DNA of 6,802 nt from Bordetella parapertussis (lineage in GTDB: Bacteria; Pseudomonadota; Gammaproteobacteria; Burkholderiales; Burkholderiaceae_C), in contig CAMBXY010000077.1 in the NCBI GenBank assembly GCA_945871945.1, positions 1 to 6,802 on the forward strand, written 5' to 3'. Each line of letters starts with the position of its first letter. Position 1 is the first letter of the stretch. The position numbers were made by a program, and so were the translations under genes. The notes beneath the pieces were generated by a model. That model did no database searches and was not told the DNA's origin. It worked only from the letters and a program-made list of their open reading frames with translations. This document shows, one piece after another, positions 1-5,718 of this stretch.

Positions 1-195
1 GTGTGCATTCCCGAGTGTCCGGTCAATGCCATTTATGCTGAAGAAGACGTTCCTGCAGACCAAGTTCACATGATCAAGCTGAATGTGGATTTGGCCCGCA
101 GCGGTTGGTCCAGCATCACCAAGCGCAAAACCCCGCTTGCCGACGCCGACGACTGGAAAGACAAGACAGACAAACTGTCCGAACTCCAGCGCTAA
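1..195 (+). CDS. fdxA: FdxA-type 7Fe ferredoxin, C-terminal part (5' truncated by window edge)
   Basis: Small iron-sulfur electron carrier acting in the cytoplasm. Only the last 64 codons are present. The visible part begins inside the second cluster-binding segment (CIPECPVNAI, with the CxxxCP cysteines), followed by AEEDVPADQ and a tail ending in DADDWKDKTDKLSELQR. This pattern is typical of the roughly 107-residue bacterial FdxA family carrying a [3Fe-4S] and a [4Fe-4S] cluster. The first codon, GTG, is almost certainly an internal valine rather than a start, because the first cluster motif must lie upstream of the window. The stop is TAA at 193-195. A ferredoxin reductase-like gene follows after 30 bases, suggesting co-transcription and a donor/acceptor relationship. 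The family call is firm; the physiological partner is inference. Confidence 0.9.
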   Translation: MCIPECPVNAIYAEEDVPADQVHMIKLNVDLARSGWSSITKRKTPLADADDWKDKTDKLSELQR

Positions 196-225
196 GCGAC
201 CAAGGTAAAGTCGGCACAGTTGTCT

Positions 226-1257
226 ATGCCACCTGCCTTGAAAACATCCCCTACCGAAACCGATTGCTTGGTCATTGGCGCTGGCCCTGCGGCGCTGTTC
301 TTGATTTTTGAGCTGGGCTTGCTGGAAATTCAGTGCCATGTGGTGGACGTGCTGCCCCATGCCGGTGGGCAATGCATGGCCCTGTATGCCGACAAGCCTA
401 TTTACGATATACCCAGCCGGCCTCGCACGACGGGGCGCGAATTGGTGAACGATTTGCTAGCCCAAGCAGCCCCCTTCAAAGCGCCATTTCATTTAGGGCA
501 GCAAGTCAGTGCCCTAGAGTTACAAGCCGATGCGCGCTGGTTGGCCAGCACCTCCAGCGGCCAAGCGTTTTTATGCAAAACCTTGGTGATTGCAGCCGGC
601 GTTGGGGCCTTTACCCCTAGAAAATTGGCGCACCTCGACTTGGCTGCCTCAGAAGGCACACAGGTTTTTTATGCGCCTACTCAAGATGCAGCGAACAAAC
701 ATATCGTCATCTATGGCGGTGGCGAAGAAGCGGTTCAAGCCTGCTTGGATTGCTTGGTGCAGCAGCCTGCCAGCGTGAGTTTGGTTTACCGCCGAGACAA
801 ACTTGATGTGGATGGCGACTTGCTGTCGGCTTTCAACCAAGCAGTCACTAAGGGTGAAATCCATTTCAAAGCAGGCCAAATCCAAGAGGTATCACCATCC
901 CACATTGCCTTGGCAACACCGACCGAGCAAACCGAACAACTGCGCTTTGATGAACTCTGGGTGCTGCAAGGTTTAACCCCTCAGCTAGGCCCCTTGGCCC
1001 ATTGGGGACTGGCCATGGCGAAAAAACAAATCATTGTCAATACAGAAAACTTCTGCACTTCACAGCCTGCCATCTTCGCTATCGGTGACGTCAATACCTA
1101 CCCTGGCAAACGCAAGCTTATTGTCAGTGCGTTTCATGAGGCCACACTCGCCGCCTACGGTGTGGCAGCCCTCGTCTATCCGGGGCAAAAAATAGCCCTC
1201 GAATACACCACAGCCTCGCCAAGGCTGCACCAGTTATTGGGCGTGACATCCAGCTGA
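226..1257 (+). CDS. Ferredoxin--NADP+ reductase, TrxR-like type (FAD/NAD(P)-dependent oxidoreductase)
   Basis: Cytoplasmic flavoprotein predicted to move electrons between NAD(P)H and a ferredoxin. Counting from ATG 226 (343 aa): FAD-binding Rossmann motif GAGPAA at residues 18-23; GGQCMALYADKPIYDIPSRP near 47-66, matching the GGQ..LYPEK.IYD segment of bacterial type-2 FNRs; a second nucleotide-binding loop GGGEEA at 164-169; an arginine pair YRR near 188-190 that could hold the NADPH 2'-phosphate; and the FAD-contacting AIGD at 285-288. No redox-active CxxC of true thioredoxin reductases is seen, which favours FNR. The second loop has EE where GGGDSA is common, and the usual FRA after HRR is replaced by KLDV, so cofactor preference is uncertain. 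A TTG at 220-222 is an alternative start, better spaced from the weak AAGG at 202-205. The gene lies directly downstream of fdxA. Confidence 0.83.
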   Translation: MPPALKTSPTETDCLVIGAGPAALFLIFELGLLEIQCHVVDVLPHAGGQCMALYADKPIYDIPSRPRTTGRELVNDLLAQAAPFKAPFHLGQQVSALELQADARWLASTSSGQAFLCKTLVIAAGVGAFTPRKLAHLDLAASEGTQVFYAPTQDAANKHIVIYGGGEEAVQACLDCLVQQPASVSLVYRRDKLDVDGDLLSAFNQAVTKGEIHFKAGQIQEVSPSHIALATPTEQTEQLRFDELWVLQGLTPQLGPLAHWGLAMAKKQIIVNTENFCTSQPAIFAIGDVNTYPGKRKLIVSAFHEATLAAYGVAALVYPGQKIALEYTTASPRLHQLLGVTSS

Positions 1258-1273
1258 ACGCTTGGGGCATAAT
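1243..1273 (+). promoter_or_regulatory. Candidate sigma-70 promoter for the TPP-riboswitch/cytX transcript
   Basis: GTGACA at 1243-1248 matches the -35 consensus at five of six positions, and CATAAT at 1268-1273 matches the -10 consensus at five of six. The spacer is 19 bases, longer than the ideal 17. Transcription would start near 1280, just before the small hairpin and riboswitch. The -35 element lies inside the last codons of the upstream reductase gene. The call rests on pattern and position only. Confidence 0.4.
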
Positions 1274-1280
1274 CAAACCA

Positions 1281-1296
1281 CTTGTTGCAAAACAAG
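1281..1296 (+). other. Six-base-pair hairpin with GCAA (GNRA) tetraloop at the 5' end of the riboswitch leader
   Basis: CTTGTT at 1281-1286 pairs perfectly with AACAAG at 1291-1296 around a GCAA loop. It abuts the first strand of the riboswitch P1 helix and would sit at or very near the 5' end of the leader RNA if the proposed promoter is right. A role as a 5' stabiliser or a stem stacked on the aptamer is inference. Confidence 0.45.
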
Positions 1297-1387
1297 CCGC
1301 TGGGGGTGCTGAGGTTTTTAAATAAACCAAGGCTGAGAAAGTCCCTTTGAACCTGATTGAGGTAATCCTCGCGCAGGGAAGCACGGC
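1296..1387 (+). promoter_or_regulatory. TPP riboswitch (THI element) upstream of cytX
   Basis: RNA aptamer that binds thiamine pyrophosphate and shuts down thiamine genes when it is plentiful. Conserved pieces appear in order: GGGGGTGCT at 1302-1310; a variable P3 stem with GGTTT (1313-1317) pairing AAACC (1324-1328); the pyrimidine-sensing GGCTGAGA box at 1331-1338; TCCCTTTGAACCTGA around 1342-1356; and the P5 stem GAGG (1359-1362)/CCTC (1367-1370) capped by TAAT. CCTG (1352-1355) pairs CAGG (1374-1377) as P4, and GGGAAGC closes the element. P2 is GGG near 1303-1305 with CCC at 1343-1345. P1 can form from GCCGCT (1296-1301) with AG plus CGGC (1380-1387) across a small bulge. The downstream gene is a thiamine-precursor transporter, as expected. 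Confidence 0.96.
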
Positions 1388-1439
1388 ATAGAACTGATTC
1401 ACTTGTCTTTCAGACTACCGCGCCGAACTGCCATTTTTT
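1384..1439 (+). promoter_or_regulatory. Riboswitch expression platform: alternative stem competing with P1, ending at a T6 run
   Basis: CGGC (1384-1387), TAG (1389-1391) and CTGA (1394-1397) can pair with TCAG (1410-1413), CTA (1415-1417) and GCCG (1422-1425). The CGGC strand is also the 3' half of aptamer P1, so the two structures exclude each other. A shifted pairing of GGCA (1385-1388) with TGCC (1429-1432) would place a stem one base before six T residues (1434-1439), resembling a weak intrinsic terminator. The stem is interrupted and not GC-dense, so which alternative forms cannot be decided by eye. Confidence 0.35.
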
Positions 1440-1456
1440 GAAAGAAACAAATGGCG
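1429..1456 (+). promoter_or_regulatory. Hairpin sequestering the cytX ribosome-binding region and start codon
   Basis: GCCATTT (1430-1436) is perfectly complementary to AAATGGC (1449-1455), and a T-G wobble adds a base pair (1429/1456). The ATG of cytX (1451-1453) lies inside the stem, and the only Shine-Dalgarno-like sequence (GAAAG, 1440-1444) lies in the 12-base loop. Such a hairpin would limit ribosome access and fits a translational on/off switch for the riboswitch. The pairing is visible; the regulatory role is inferred. Confidence 0.45.
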
Positions 1457-2782
1457 CAAGACTCCACTTTTCCTCATGCAGCGTTGTCACCGGTTGACTC
1501 CTCGCAGCGTGTTTTCACGGCCTACAGCCACGCCTCGCTTTGGTTCAGCTTGGGTGTGGGCCTCTTGGTCATTCAAATTGGTGCCTACTTGGCACCCGCC
1601 ATGGGCACGCAAGCAGCTTTGCTGGCCATTCTTATAGGCTCTGTGGTGGGCTCAGGCTTGCTGGCTTGGGTGGCCAAAATTGGCTGCGACACAGGGCTTA
1701 CCAGCGCGGGCTTGATGCACCGCGTGTATGGCAGCAGTTTTGCCAAACTGCCGGTGGTTCTCAACATCATTCAACTGATAGGTTGGACCTGTTTTGAATT
1801 GGTCATCATGCGCGAAGGAACGTTGGCCATGGGCGCGCAGCAATGGGGCTGGGCCCAAGACGCTTGGCTTGCTTTTGACTTGGGACCTGTGCCCATCAGC
1901 ATCAGCAGCCATGCCATTTTGGTAGCGGTTTTTTGGGGCGGCCTACTCACCTTGTTGATGGCCAGCTCCATGCTCGGTTTGGTTCGCAACTTTGTAAGTA
2001 AATTCGGTTTGCCCTTGGTGGTGCTTTCACTGGCTTGGTTGACTTGGCAGTTTGTAGGTGTTTTGCAAACCCAAGATGTCTCTGCGTTTTGGCACAGACC
2101 AGGCAACCAGACTATGGGGTTTTTGTCCGCTATCGATTTGGTGATTGCCATGCCTGTGTCGTGGTTGCCTTTGGTGGCTGATTACGCCCGCCACGGCAGC
2201 AATGGCCGAAGCGCCATGAAGGCCACTTGGATAGCTTATGCCTTAGCCAATATCTGGTGCTATGCCTTAGGCTTTTTGGTCGTCAGTGTTTCCTCGCCAG
2301 ACATCAGCTTGGTCCACACCTTGTTGCTGGCCCAAGGCGGCTTGTTGGCCTTAGGACTGATCTTGATTGATGAGTTAGATAACGCCTACGGCGATGTGTA
2401 TTCGGCCTCTTTGAATAGCCACAGCTTGTTCAAGTCATGGAATTTCAAAACCTTGGGTTTGCTGATTGCGGTGTTGTGCACCGGCTTGGCGATTGTTTTA
2501 CCCATGCACAGCCTAGAGCCATTTTTGCTGTTACTGAGTTCAATATTCGTGCCGCTGTATGGCGTGATTTTGGGTCGAGCAGGCATGAACACGCCGTTTG
2601 CTGAGTCGCGCAAAATTCATCTTCTGCCCGCCTTGATTTGGCTCATCGGTATTGCCGTGTTTCATTTGTCAGCCGTGTACACCCCCGGATGGGGCTCGGC
2701 GCTGCCAAGCTTGGCCGTCACTGGCTTGTTGGCTTGGCTGAGTCGGCCCTCTAAGGAGAGTTTGGACGCATCACATGCATGA
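1451..2782 (+). CDS. cytX: CytX-like hydroxymethylpyrimidine (HMP) permease, NCS1 family
   Basis: Inner-membrane transporter of the nucleobase:cation symporter-1 family, predicted to import HMP, the pyrimidine precursor of thiamine. The 443-residue protein is very hydrophobic, with about 11-12 membrane segments (for example near residues 30-50, 54-74, 99-120, 147-172, 180-202, 260-281, 333-352, 357-375 and 414-430). Family-like features include the first-helix glycine/alanine-rich segment, IGSVVGSGLLAW, IGCDTGLTSAGLMHRVYG (78-94) and IIQLIGWTCFE (106-116). NCS1 members also carry cytosine, purines or allantoin; the HMP assignment rests on the TPP riboswitch directly upstream and the thi genes downstream. 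ATG 1451 is the natural start, preceded only by a weak GAAAG. The last 32 bases overlap the 3' end of thiD on the opposite strand, leaving no room for a conventional terminator. Confidence 0.85.
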   Translation: MAQDSTFPHAALSPVDSSQRVFTAYSHASLWFSLGVGLLVIQIGAYLAPAMGTQAALLAILIGSVVGSGLLAWVAKIGCDTGLTSAGLMHRVYGSSFAKLPVVLNIIQLIGWTCFELVIMREGTLAMGAQQWGWAQDAWLAFDLGPVPISISSHAILVAVFWGGLLTLLMASSMLGLVRNFVSKFGLPLVVLSLAWLTWQFVGVLQTQDVSAFWHRPGNQTMGFLSAIDLVIAMPVSWLPLVADYARHGSNGRSAMKATWIAYALANIWCYALGFLVVSVSSPDISLVHTLLLAQGGLLALGLILIDELDNAYGDVYSASLNSHSLFKSWNFKTLGLLIAVLCTGLAIVLPMHSLEPFLLLLSSIFVPLYGVILGRAGMNTPFAESRKIHLLPALIWLIGIAVFHLSAVYTPGWGSALPSLAVTGLLAWLSRPSKESLDASHA

Positions 2783-3593
2783 GCTTGGGCGCAAAACCGT
2801 GATTCAAAGGGCCATGACCGTGGCCGGTGGTCACTTGGGCGCCGGCTTGTATCGCCGCCAAAATATAGGCGCGGGCTTGCACCACCGCTTCTTGCAAGTC
2901 ATGACCCAAGGCCCAGTAACTGGCAATCGCAGACGACAAGGTGCAACCGGTTCCGTGCACATTCATGCTGTTGATGCGTGGGCTGCGCAGGCTGTGGCTG
3001 CGCTGGTCGGCCAACAGCAACACATCCACCACCTCGTCGCCAGGCAAATGCCCGCCTTTGAGCAACACAGCGGCGGCACCCATGGCTTGCAAATCGGCAG
3101 CGGCCTGAGACAAAGCAGGCACCTCGCTCACCGGTCTGCCAAGCAGCAAGGCAGCTTCATCCAAATTGGGTGTGATCAGCTGCACGCGGGGAAACAATTC
3201 GCGCACCAACACCGCAATGGTTTCATCCGCAATCAAGGCGTCACCACTGGTGGCGACCATGACCGGGTCAAGCACCACTCGCTGGAGTTGATAGTGGTCA
3301 ATCGCCCAAGCCACCACTTCCACCACTTCGGGCGAATGCAGCATGCCAATTTTCACTGCGTCTACCCCGATATCGTCCAACACCGATTGCAACTGGGTTT
3401 TCAAAAACGCCGCCGGCAGCGCATGAATGGCTTGCACACCCAACGTATTTTGAGCGGTCAAAGCAGTGATGGCGGTCATGCCGTAGCAGCCCAGCGCGGC
3501 AAAAGTTTTCAAATCGGCTTGAATGCCCGCACCGCCGCCGGAGTCGGAGCCTGCAATCGTCAAGACACGGGGATAGTGGGCATGGGTAGACAT
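2751..3593 (-). CDS. thiD: Bifunctional hydroxymethylpyrimidine / HMP-phosphate kinase ThiD
   Basis: Cytoplasmic kinase that phosphorylates HMP to HMP-P and then HMP-PP, the pyrimidine substrate of ThiE. It belongs to the ribokinase (PfkB-like) fold. From the chosen start (280 aa) the order is: RVLTIAGSDSGGGAGIQADLKT at 9-30, the classic ThiD N-terminus; LDPVMVATSGD at 108-118; TPNLDEAALLL near 141-151; KGGH near 179-182; and the GTGC anion-hole motif with catalytic cysteine region at 214-217. ATG at 3591-3593 is preferred because family members begin only a few residues before the R/VLTIAGSDS strand. ATG at 3597-3599 and GTG at 3627-3629 are in-frame alternatives, and none has a convincing Shine-Dalgarno. 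The gene is inverted relative to every neighbour: it converges on cytX with a 32-base overlap and diverges from thiO with a 59-base gap. Confidence 0.95.
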   Translation of the reverse strand: MSTHAHYPRVLTIAGSDSGGGAGIQADLKTFAALGCYGMTAITALTAQNTLGVQAIHALPAAFLKTQLQSVLDDIGVDAVKIGMLHSPEVVEVVAWAIDHYQLQRVVLDPVMVATSGDALIADETIAVLVRELFPRVQLITPNLDEAALLLGRPVSEVPALSQAAADLQAMGAAAVLLKGGHLPGDEVVDVLLLADQRSHSLRSPRINSMNVHGTGCTLSSAIASYWALGHDLQEAVVQARAYILAAIQAGAQVTTGHGHGPLNHGFAPKLMHVMRPNSP

Positions 3594-3601
3594 ATTCATG
3601 G

Positions 3602-3616
3602 CGCTGATTATCAGCG
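3602..3616. promoter_or_regulatory. Perfect 7+1+7 dyad between thiD and thiO
   Basis: CGCTGAT (3602-3608) and ATCAGCG (3610-3616) form a perfect inverted repeat around a single central T, in the short divergent gap just upstream of the likely thiD start codon. On the minus strand it contains GATAAT (3612 to 3607), a near-match to a -10 box that would place a transcript start close to the thiD ATG, although no good -35 is visible. It could be a protein-binding operator, a promoter core or a small RNA hairpin. No regulator can be named. Confidence 0.35.
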
Positions 3617-3652
3617 TGTTGGTGTGCACGGCCTTTTACGGATGCACGCCTG

Positions 3653-4729
3653 ATGGCTGGTCAACATTGTGTTGTCTTGGGTGCCGGTTTGATGGGGCGC
3701 TTGATGGCTTGGCGCTTGAGCCTGCAAGGCCACCATGTGCAGCTGCATGAGGCACAAGCGCAAGAGCTTCAAGGCTCGGCTGCTTGGGTGGCCGCGGCCA
3801 TGCTCGCCCCCTTGGCGGAGTCGGCCATCACCGAAATGAATGTGGTGGGCATGGGTGTGTATGGTCTCAAGCGCTGGCCCGAGTTGTTGGCACAACTCGA
3901 TCAATCAGTGTTTTTTCAGCAAGCCGGCACCTTGGTGGTGTGGCACAGACAAGACGCAACGCTTGCCAGGCACTTCAGCGACAAATTGGCGCAGACGCAA
4001 AAGCATTTGCCCGAATCAGATGCCTACCAGGAAGTGGATTCATCTGCCTTGCATCAGCTCGAACCCATGCTGGCGGGCACATTTCATCAAGCTATGTTTC
4101 TGCCAGGTGAGGGACAACTCGATAACCGCCAGTTGCTTGATGCGCTGATGCATCAGTTGCAAAACAGTTTGGTGCAGATGCATTTTGAAAGCGTGGTCTC
4201 CCCCGAGCAATTCAGCCAAGCCGACTGGGTGATCGACTGCAGAGGCACGGGGGCACGCGGGGATTGGCCAGCTTTACGCGGTGTCAGAGGCGAGGTATTG
4301 CGTGTGCACGCACCCGATGTCAAACTCAGCCGCCCGGTGCGGTTGATTCATCCTCGCTACCCGCTTTACATCGCACCCAAGCCAGACGGTGTTTTTGTCA
4401 TAGGCGCGACAGAAATTGAAAGCGATGACACCTCGCCCGCCAGCGTGCGCTCAAGCCTTGAACTCTTGAGTGCGGCCTACAGTATCCACAAAGGTTTTGG
4501 TGAGGCGCGCATTTTGGAAATCAATGCGCAGATCCGCCCGACTTTGCCGGACAACCTGCCTGCGATTCGCTTGCATGGTCATAAGTCTATGCAGATCAAT
4601 GGGCTTTACCGCCATGGTTTTTTGATTGCACCGGCCATGCTGGACGCCAGTTTGGCCCTGATGTCGGGGAATAAACAAACCGCGCAATCGCTGGGTATTC
4701 GCGTCGTGGAAGACAATGCCGCATGTTGA
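3653..4729 (+). CDS. thiO: Glycine oxidase ThiO (FAD-dependent, thiazole branch)
   Basis: Cytoplasmic flavoenzyme of the D-amino-acid-oxidase (DAO) family that oxidises glycine to the imine (dehydroglycine) consumed by ThiG, using oxygen and releasing peroxide. The 358-residue protein opens with a Rossmann motif VVLGAGLMG (residues 7-15), then GSAAWVAAAMLAPLAE (41-56), matching the ThiO flavin-proximal segment. The C-terminal RPTLPDNLPAIR (about 294-305) and NGLYRHGFLIAPA (about 314-326) are family signatures lining the active site. Length agrees with proteobacterial ThiO. ATG 3653 is the only plausible start: no ATG, GTG or TTG lies between it and the upstream in-frame stop at 3605-3607 at a sensible position, though the Shine-Dalgarno is weak (GGA at 3640-3642). 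Its 3' end overlaps thiS by 7 bases, implying coupling. Use of ThiO rather than the anaerobic ThiH suggests aerobic thiazole synthesis. Confidence 0.93.
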   Translation: MAGQHCVVLGAGLMGRLMAWRLSLQGHHVQLHEAQAQELQGSAAWVAAAMLAPLAESAITEMNVVGMGVYGLKRWPELLAQLDQSVFFQQAGTLVVWHRQDATLARHFSDKLAQTQKHLPESDAYQEVDSSALHQLEPMLAGTFHQAMFLPGEGQLDNRQLLDALMHQLQNSLVQMHFESVVSPEQFSQADWVIDCRGTGARGDWPALRGVRGEVLRVHAPDVKLSRPVRLIHPRYPLYIAPKPDGVFVIGATEIESDDTSPASVRSSLELLSAAYSIHKGFGEARILEINAQIRPTLPDNLPAIRLHGHKSMQINGLYRHGFLIAPAMLDASLALMSGNKQTAQSLGIRVVEDNAAC

Positions 4730-4920
4730 TTTGGATTAACCAACAAAGCCATGAGATGCCACTTGGGGCCACGCTGCAAGATGCCATTCACTTGGTCAAC
4801 ACGGTGGCACCCTTTGCCGCCGCCTTAAACCAAGAGTTTGTGGCCAAAACTTTATATGCCCAGACCTTGTTGAAAGACCAAGACAAAATTGAACTCATTG
4901 TGCCTATCACTGGAGGCTAA
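4723..4920 (+). CDS. thiS: Sulfur-carrier protein ThiS
   Basis: Small ubiquitin-fold protein (65 aa) whose C-terminal glycine is adenylated by ThiF and converted to a thiocarboxylate that donates sulfur to ThiG. It ends exactly in the diagnostic di-glycine (VPITGG). The body shows the usual MLIWINQQ beta strand, ATLQDAI helix, FAAALNQEFV and LKDQDKIELIVPITGG segments. The start ATG lies within the last codons of thiO (7-base overlap), with a Shine-Dalgarno GGAAG at 4708-4712, ten bases upstream. No thiF lies nearby, so the activating enzyme must be encoded elsewhere or be supplied by a MoeB-like E1 protein; that is inference. Confidence 0.95.
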   Translation: MLIWINQQSHEMPLGATLQDAIHLVNTVAPFAAALNQEFVAKTLYAQTLLKDQDKIELIVPITGG

Positions 4921-4923
4921 GCC

Positions 4924-5718
4924 ATGACCTTATCAACTGACGCATGGACGCTGTACGGAGAAACCTTTCACAGCCGATTGATGCTGGGGACTTCGCGCTA
5001 CCCGTCGCCGGATATTTTGGCCAAGGCGGTTGAAGTGGCCCAACCGGCCATGCTGACCGCCTCCTTGCGCCGAGAAACCGCACATGCACAAGCCTCACCC
5101 GTGTTTTGGCAACTGTTGCAGAACATGAACATACCCGTGCTGCCCAATACCGCAGGCTGTCACACCATCGATGAGGTCTACACCACCGCACAAATGGCAC
5201 GCGAAGTGTTTGAAACAGATTGGCTGAAATTGGAGTTGATTGGCGACGACTATTCCTTGCAACCCGACACCTTGAATCTGCCCTTGGCGGCAGACAAACT
5301 CATCAAACAAGGCTTCAAGGTCTTGCCCTATTGCACCGAAGACTTGGTTCTTTGTCAAAGGTTGGTGGATGTGGGCTGTCAAGCGGTGATGCCATGGGCC
5401 GCACCCATTGGTACAGGCAAAGGCCCCTTGAATGCCTACGCCATGCGCTCACTACGCGAGCGACTCACGGTGCCGCTGATTGTGGACGCCGGTTTAGGCT
5501 TGCCCTCTCACGCCTGCACAGTGATGGAATGGGGCTATGACGCTGTTTTGCTCAACACCGCTGTGGCACTGGCCAACAACCCCATTGGCATGGCAGACGC
5601 TTTTGCCAAGGCTGTCGCCGCAGGAAGAAGCGCGTTTTTGTCGGGTGCCATGCGGCCCCAAGAATCTGCACAACCCAGCACCCCCACTTTGGGCACACCT
5701 TTTTGGCATCACGAATGA
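4924..5718 (+). CDS. thiG: Thiazole synthase ThiG
   Basis: Cytoplasmic TIM-barrel enzyme that assembles the thiazole phosphate from 1-deoxy-D-xylulose 5-phosphate, ThiS-thiocarboxylate and dehydroglycine. The 264 residues show FHSRLMLGTSRYPSPD (15-30), LPNTAGCHT (73-81), the WLKLELIGDD segment with the Schiff-base lysine at K102, VLPYCTEDLVL, MPWAAPIGTGKGP (phosphate/substrate loop), IVDAGLGLPSHA and YDAVLLNTAVA, all in family order. Length is usual for the proteobacterial enzyme, with a low-complexity Ser/Thr/Pro tail. The start is secured by a strong Shine-Dalgarno GGAGG at 4912-4916, seven bases before ATG; this site is made by the terminal glycine codons of thiS. The stop overlaps the thiE start as ATGA (5715-5718). 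Confidence 0.96.
   Translation: MTLSTDAWTLYGETFHSRLMLGTSRYPSPDILAKAVEVAQPAMLTASLRRETAHAQASPVFWQLLQNMNIPVLPNTAGCHTIDEVYTTAQMAREVFETDWLKLELIGDDYSLQPDTLNLPLAADKLIKQGFKVLPYCTEDLVLCQRLVDVGCQAVMPWAAPIGTGKGPLNAYAMRSLRERLTVPLIVDAGLGLPSHACTVMEWGYDAVLLNTAVALANNPIGMADAFAKAVAAGRSAFLSGAMRPQESAQPSTPTLGTPFWHHE

Noticed and set aside
1..3. GTG at position 1 as the ferredoxin start
   Set aside because: It falls in the middle of the second iron-sulfur motif, so it is an internal valine codon of a truncated gene.
1771..2151. 126-residue minus-strand frame inside cytX
   Set aside because: It lies entirely inside a well-supported membrane protein gene and has no domain or plausible start signal; treated as a shadow frame.
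3594..3629. GTG at 3629 or ATG at 3599 as the thiD start
   Set aside because: They would add residues MHTNTLIISAMN ahead of the usual short ThiD N-terminus. The AAAAGG upstream of the GTG is only two bases away, too close for a normal ribosome-binding site. They are not fully excluded.
3594..3652. A second TPP riboswitch before thiO
   Set aside because: The 59-base gap contains no GGCTGAGA box or CCTGAT-type element and is too short for the aptamer.
2775..3653. 292-residue plus-strand open frame as a protein-coding gene
   Set aside because: It lies wholly opposite thiD in codon-for-codon antisense register, has a shadow-like composition (His, Gln, Arg, Gly rich) and matches no recognisable family. 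thiD has all its motifs. Only its possible regulatory effect is kept as a finding.
3611..3904. Minus-strand frame opposite the start of thiO
   Set aside because: It overlaps clear ThiO coding sequence, shows antisense-type composition and has no recognisable motif.
5703..5714. TTG at 5703 as the thiE start
   Set aside because: The ATG at 5715 forms a typical 4-base ATGA overlap with thiG and is a stronger start codon; the extra four residues have no support.
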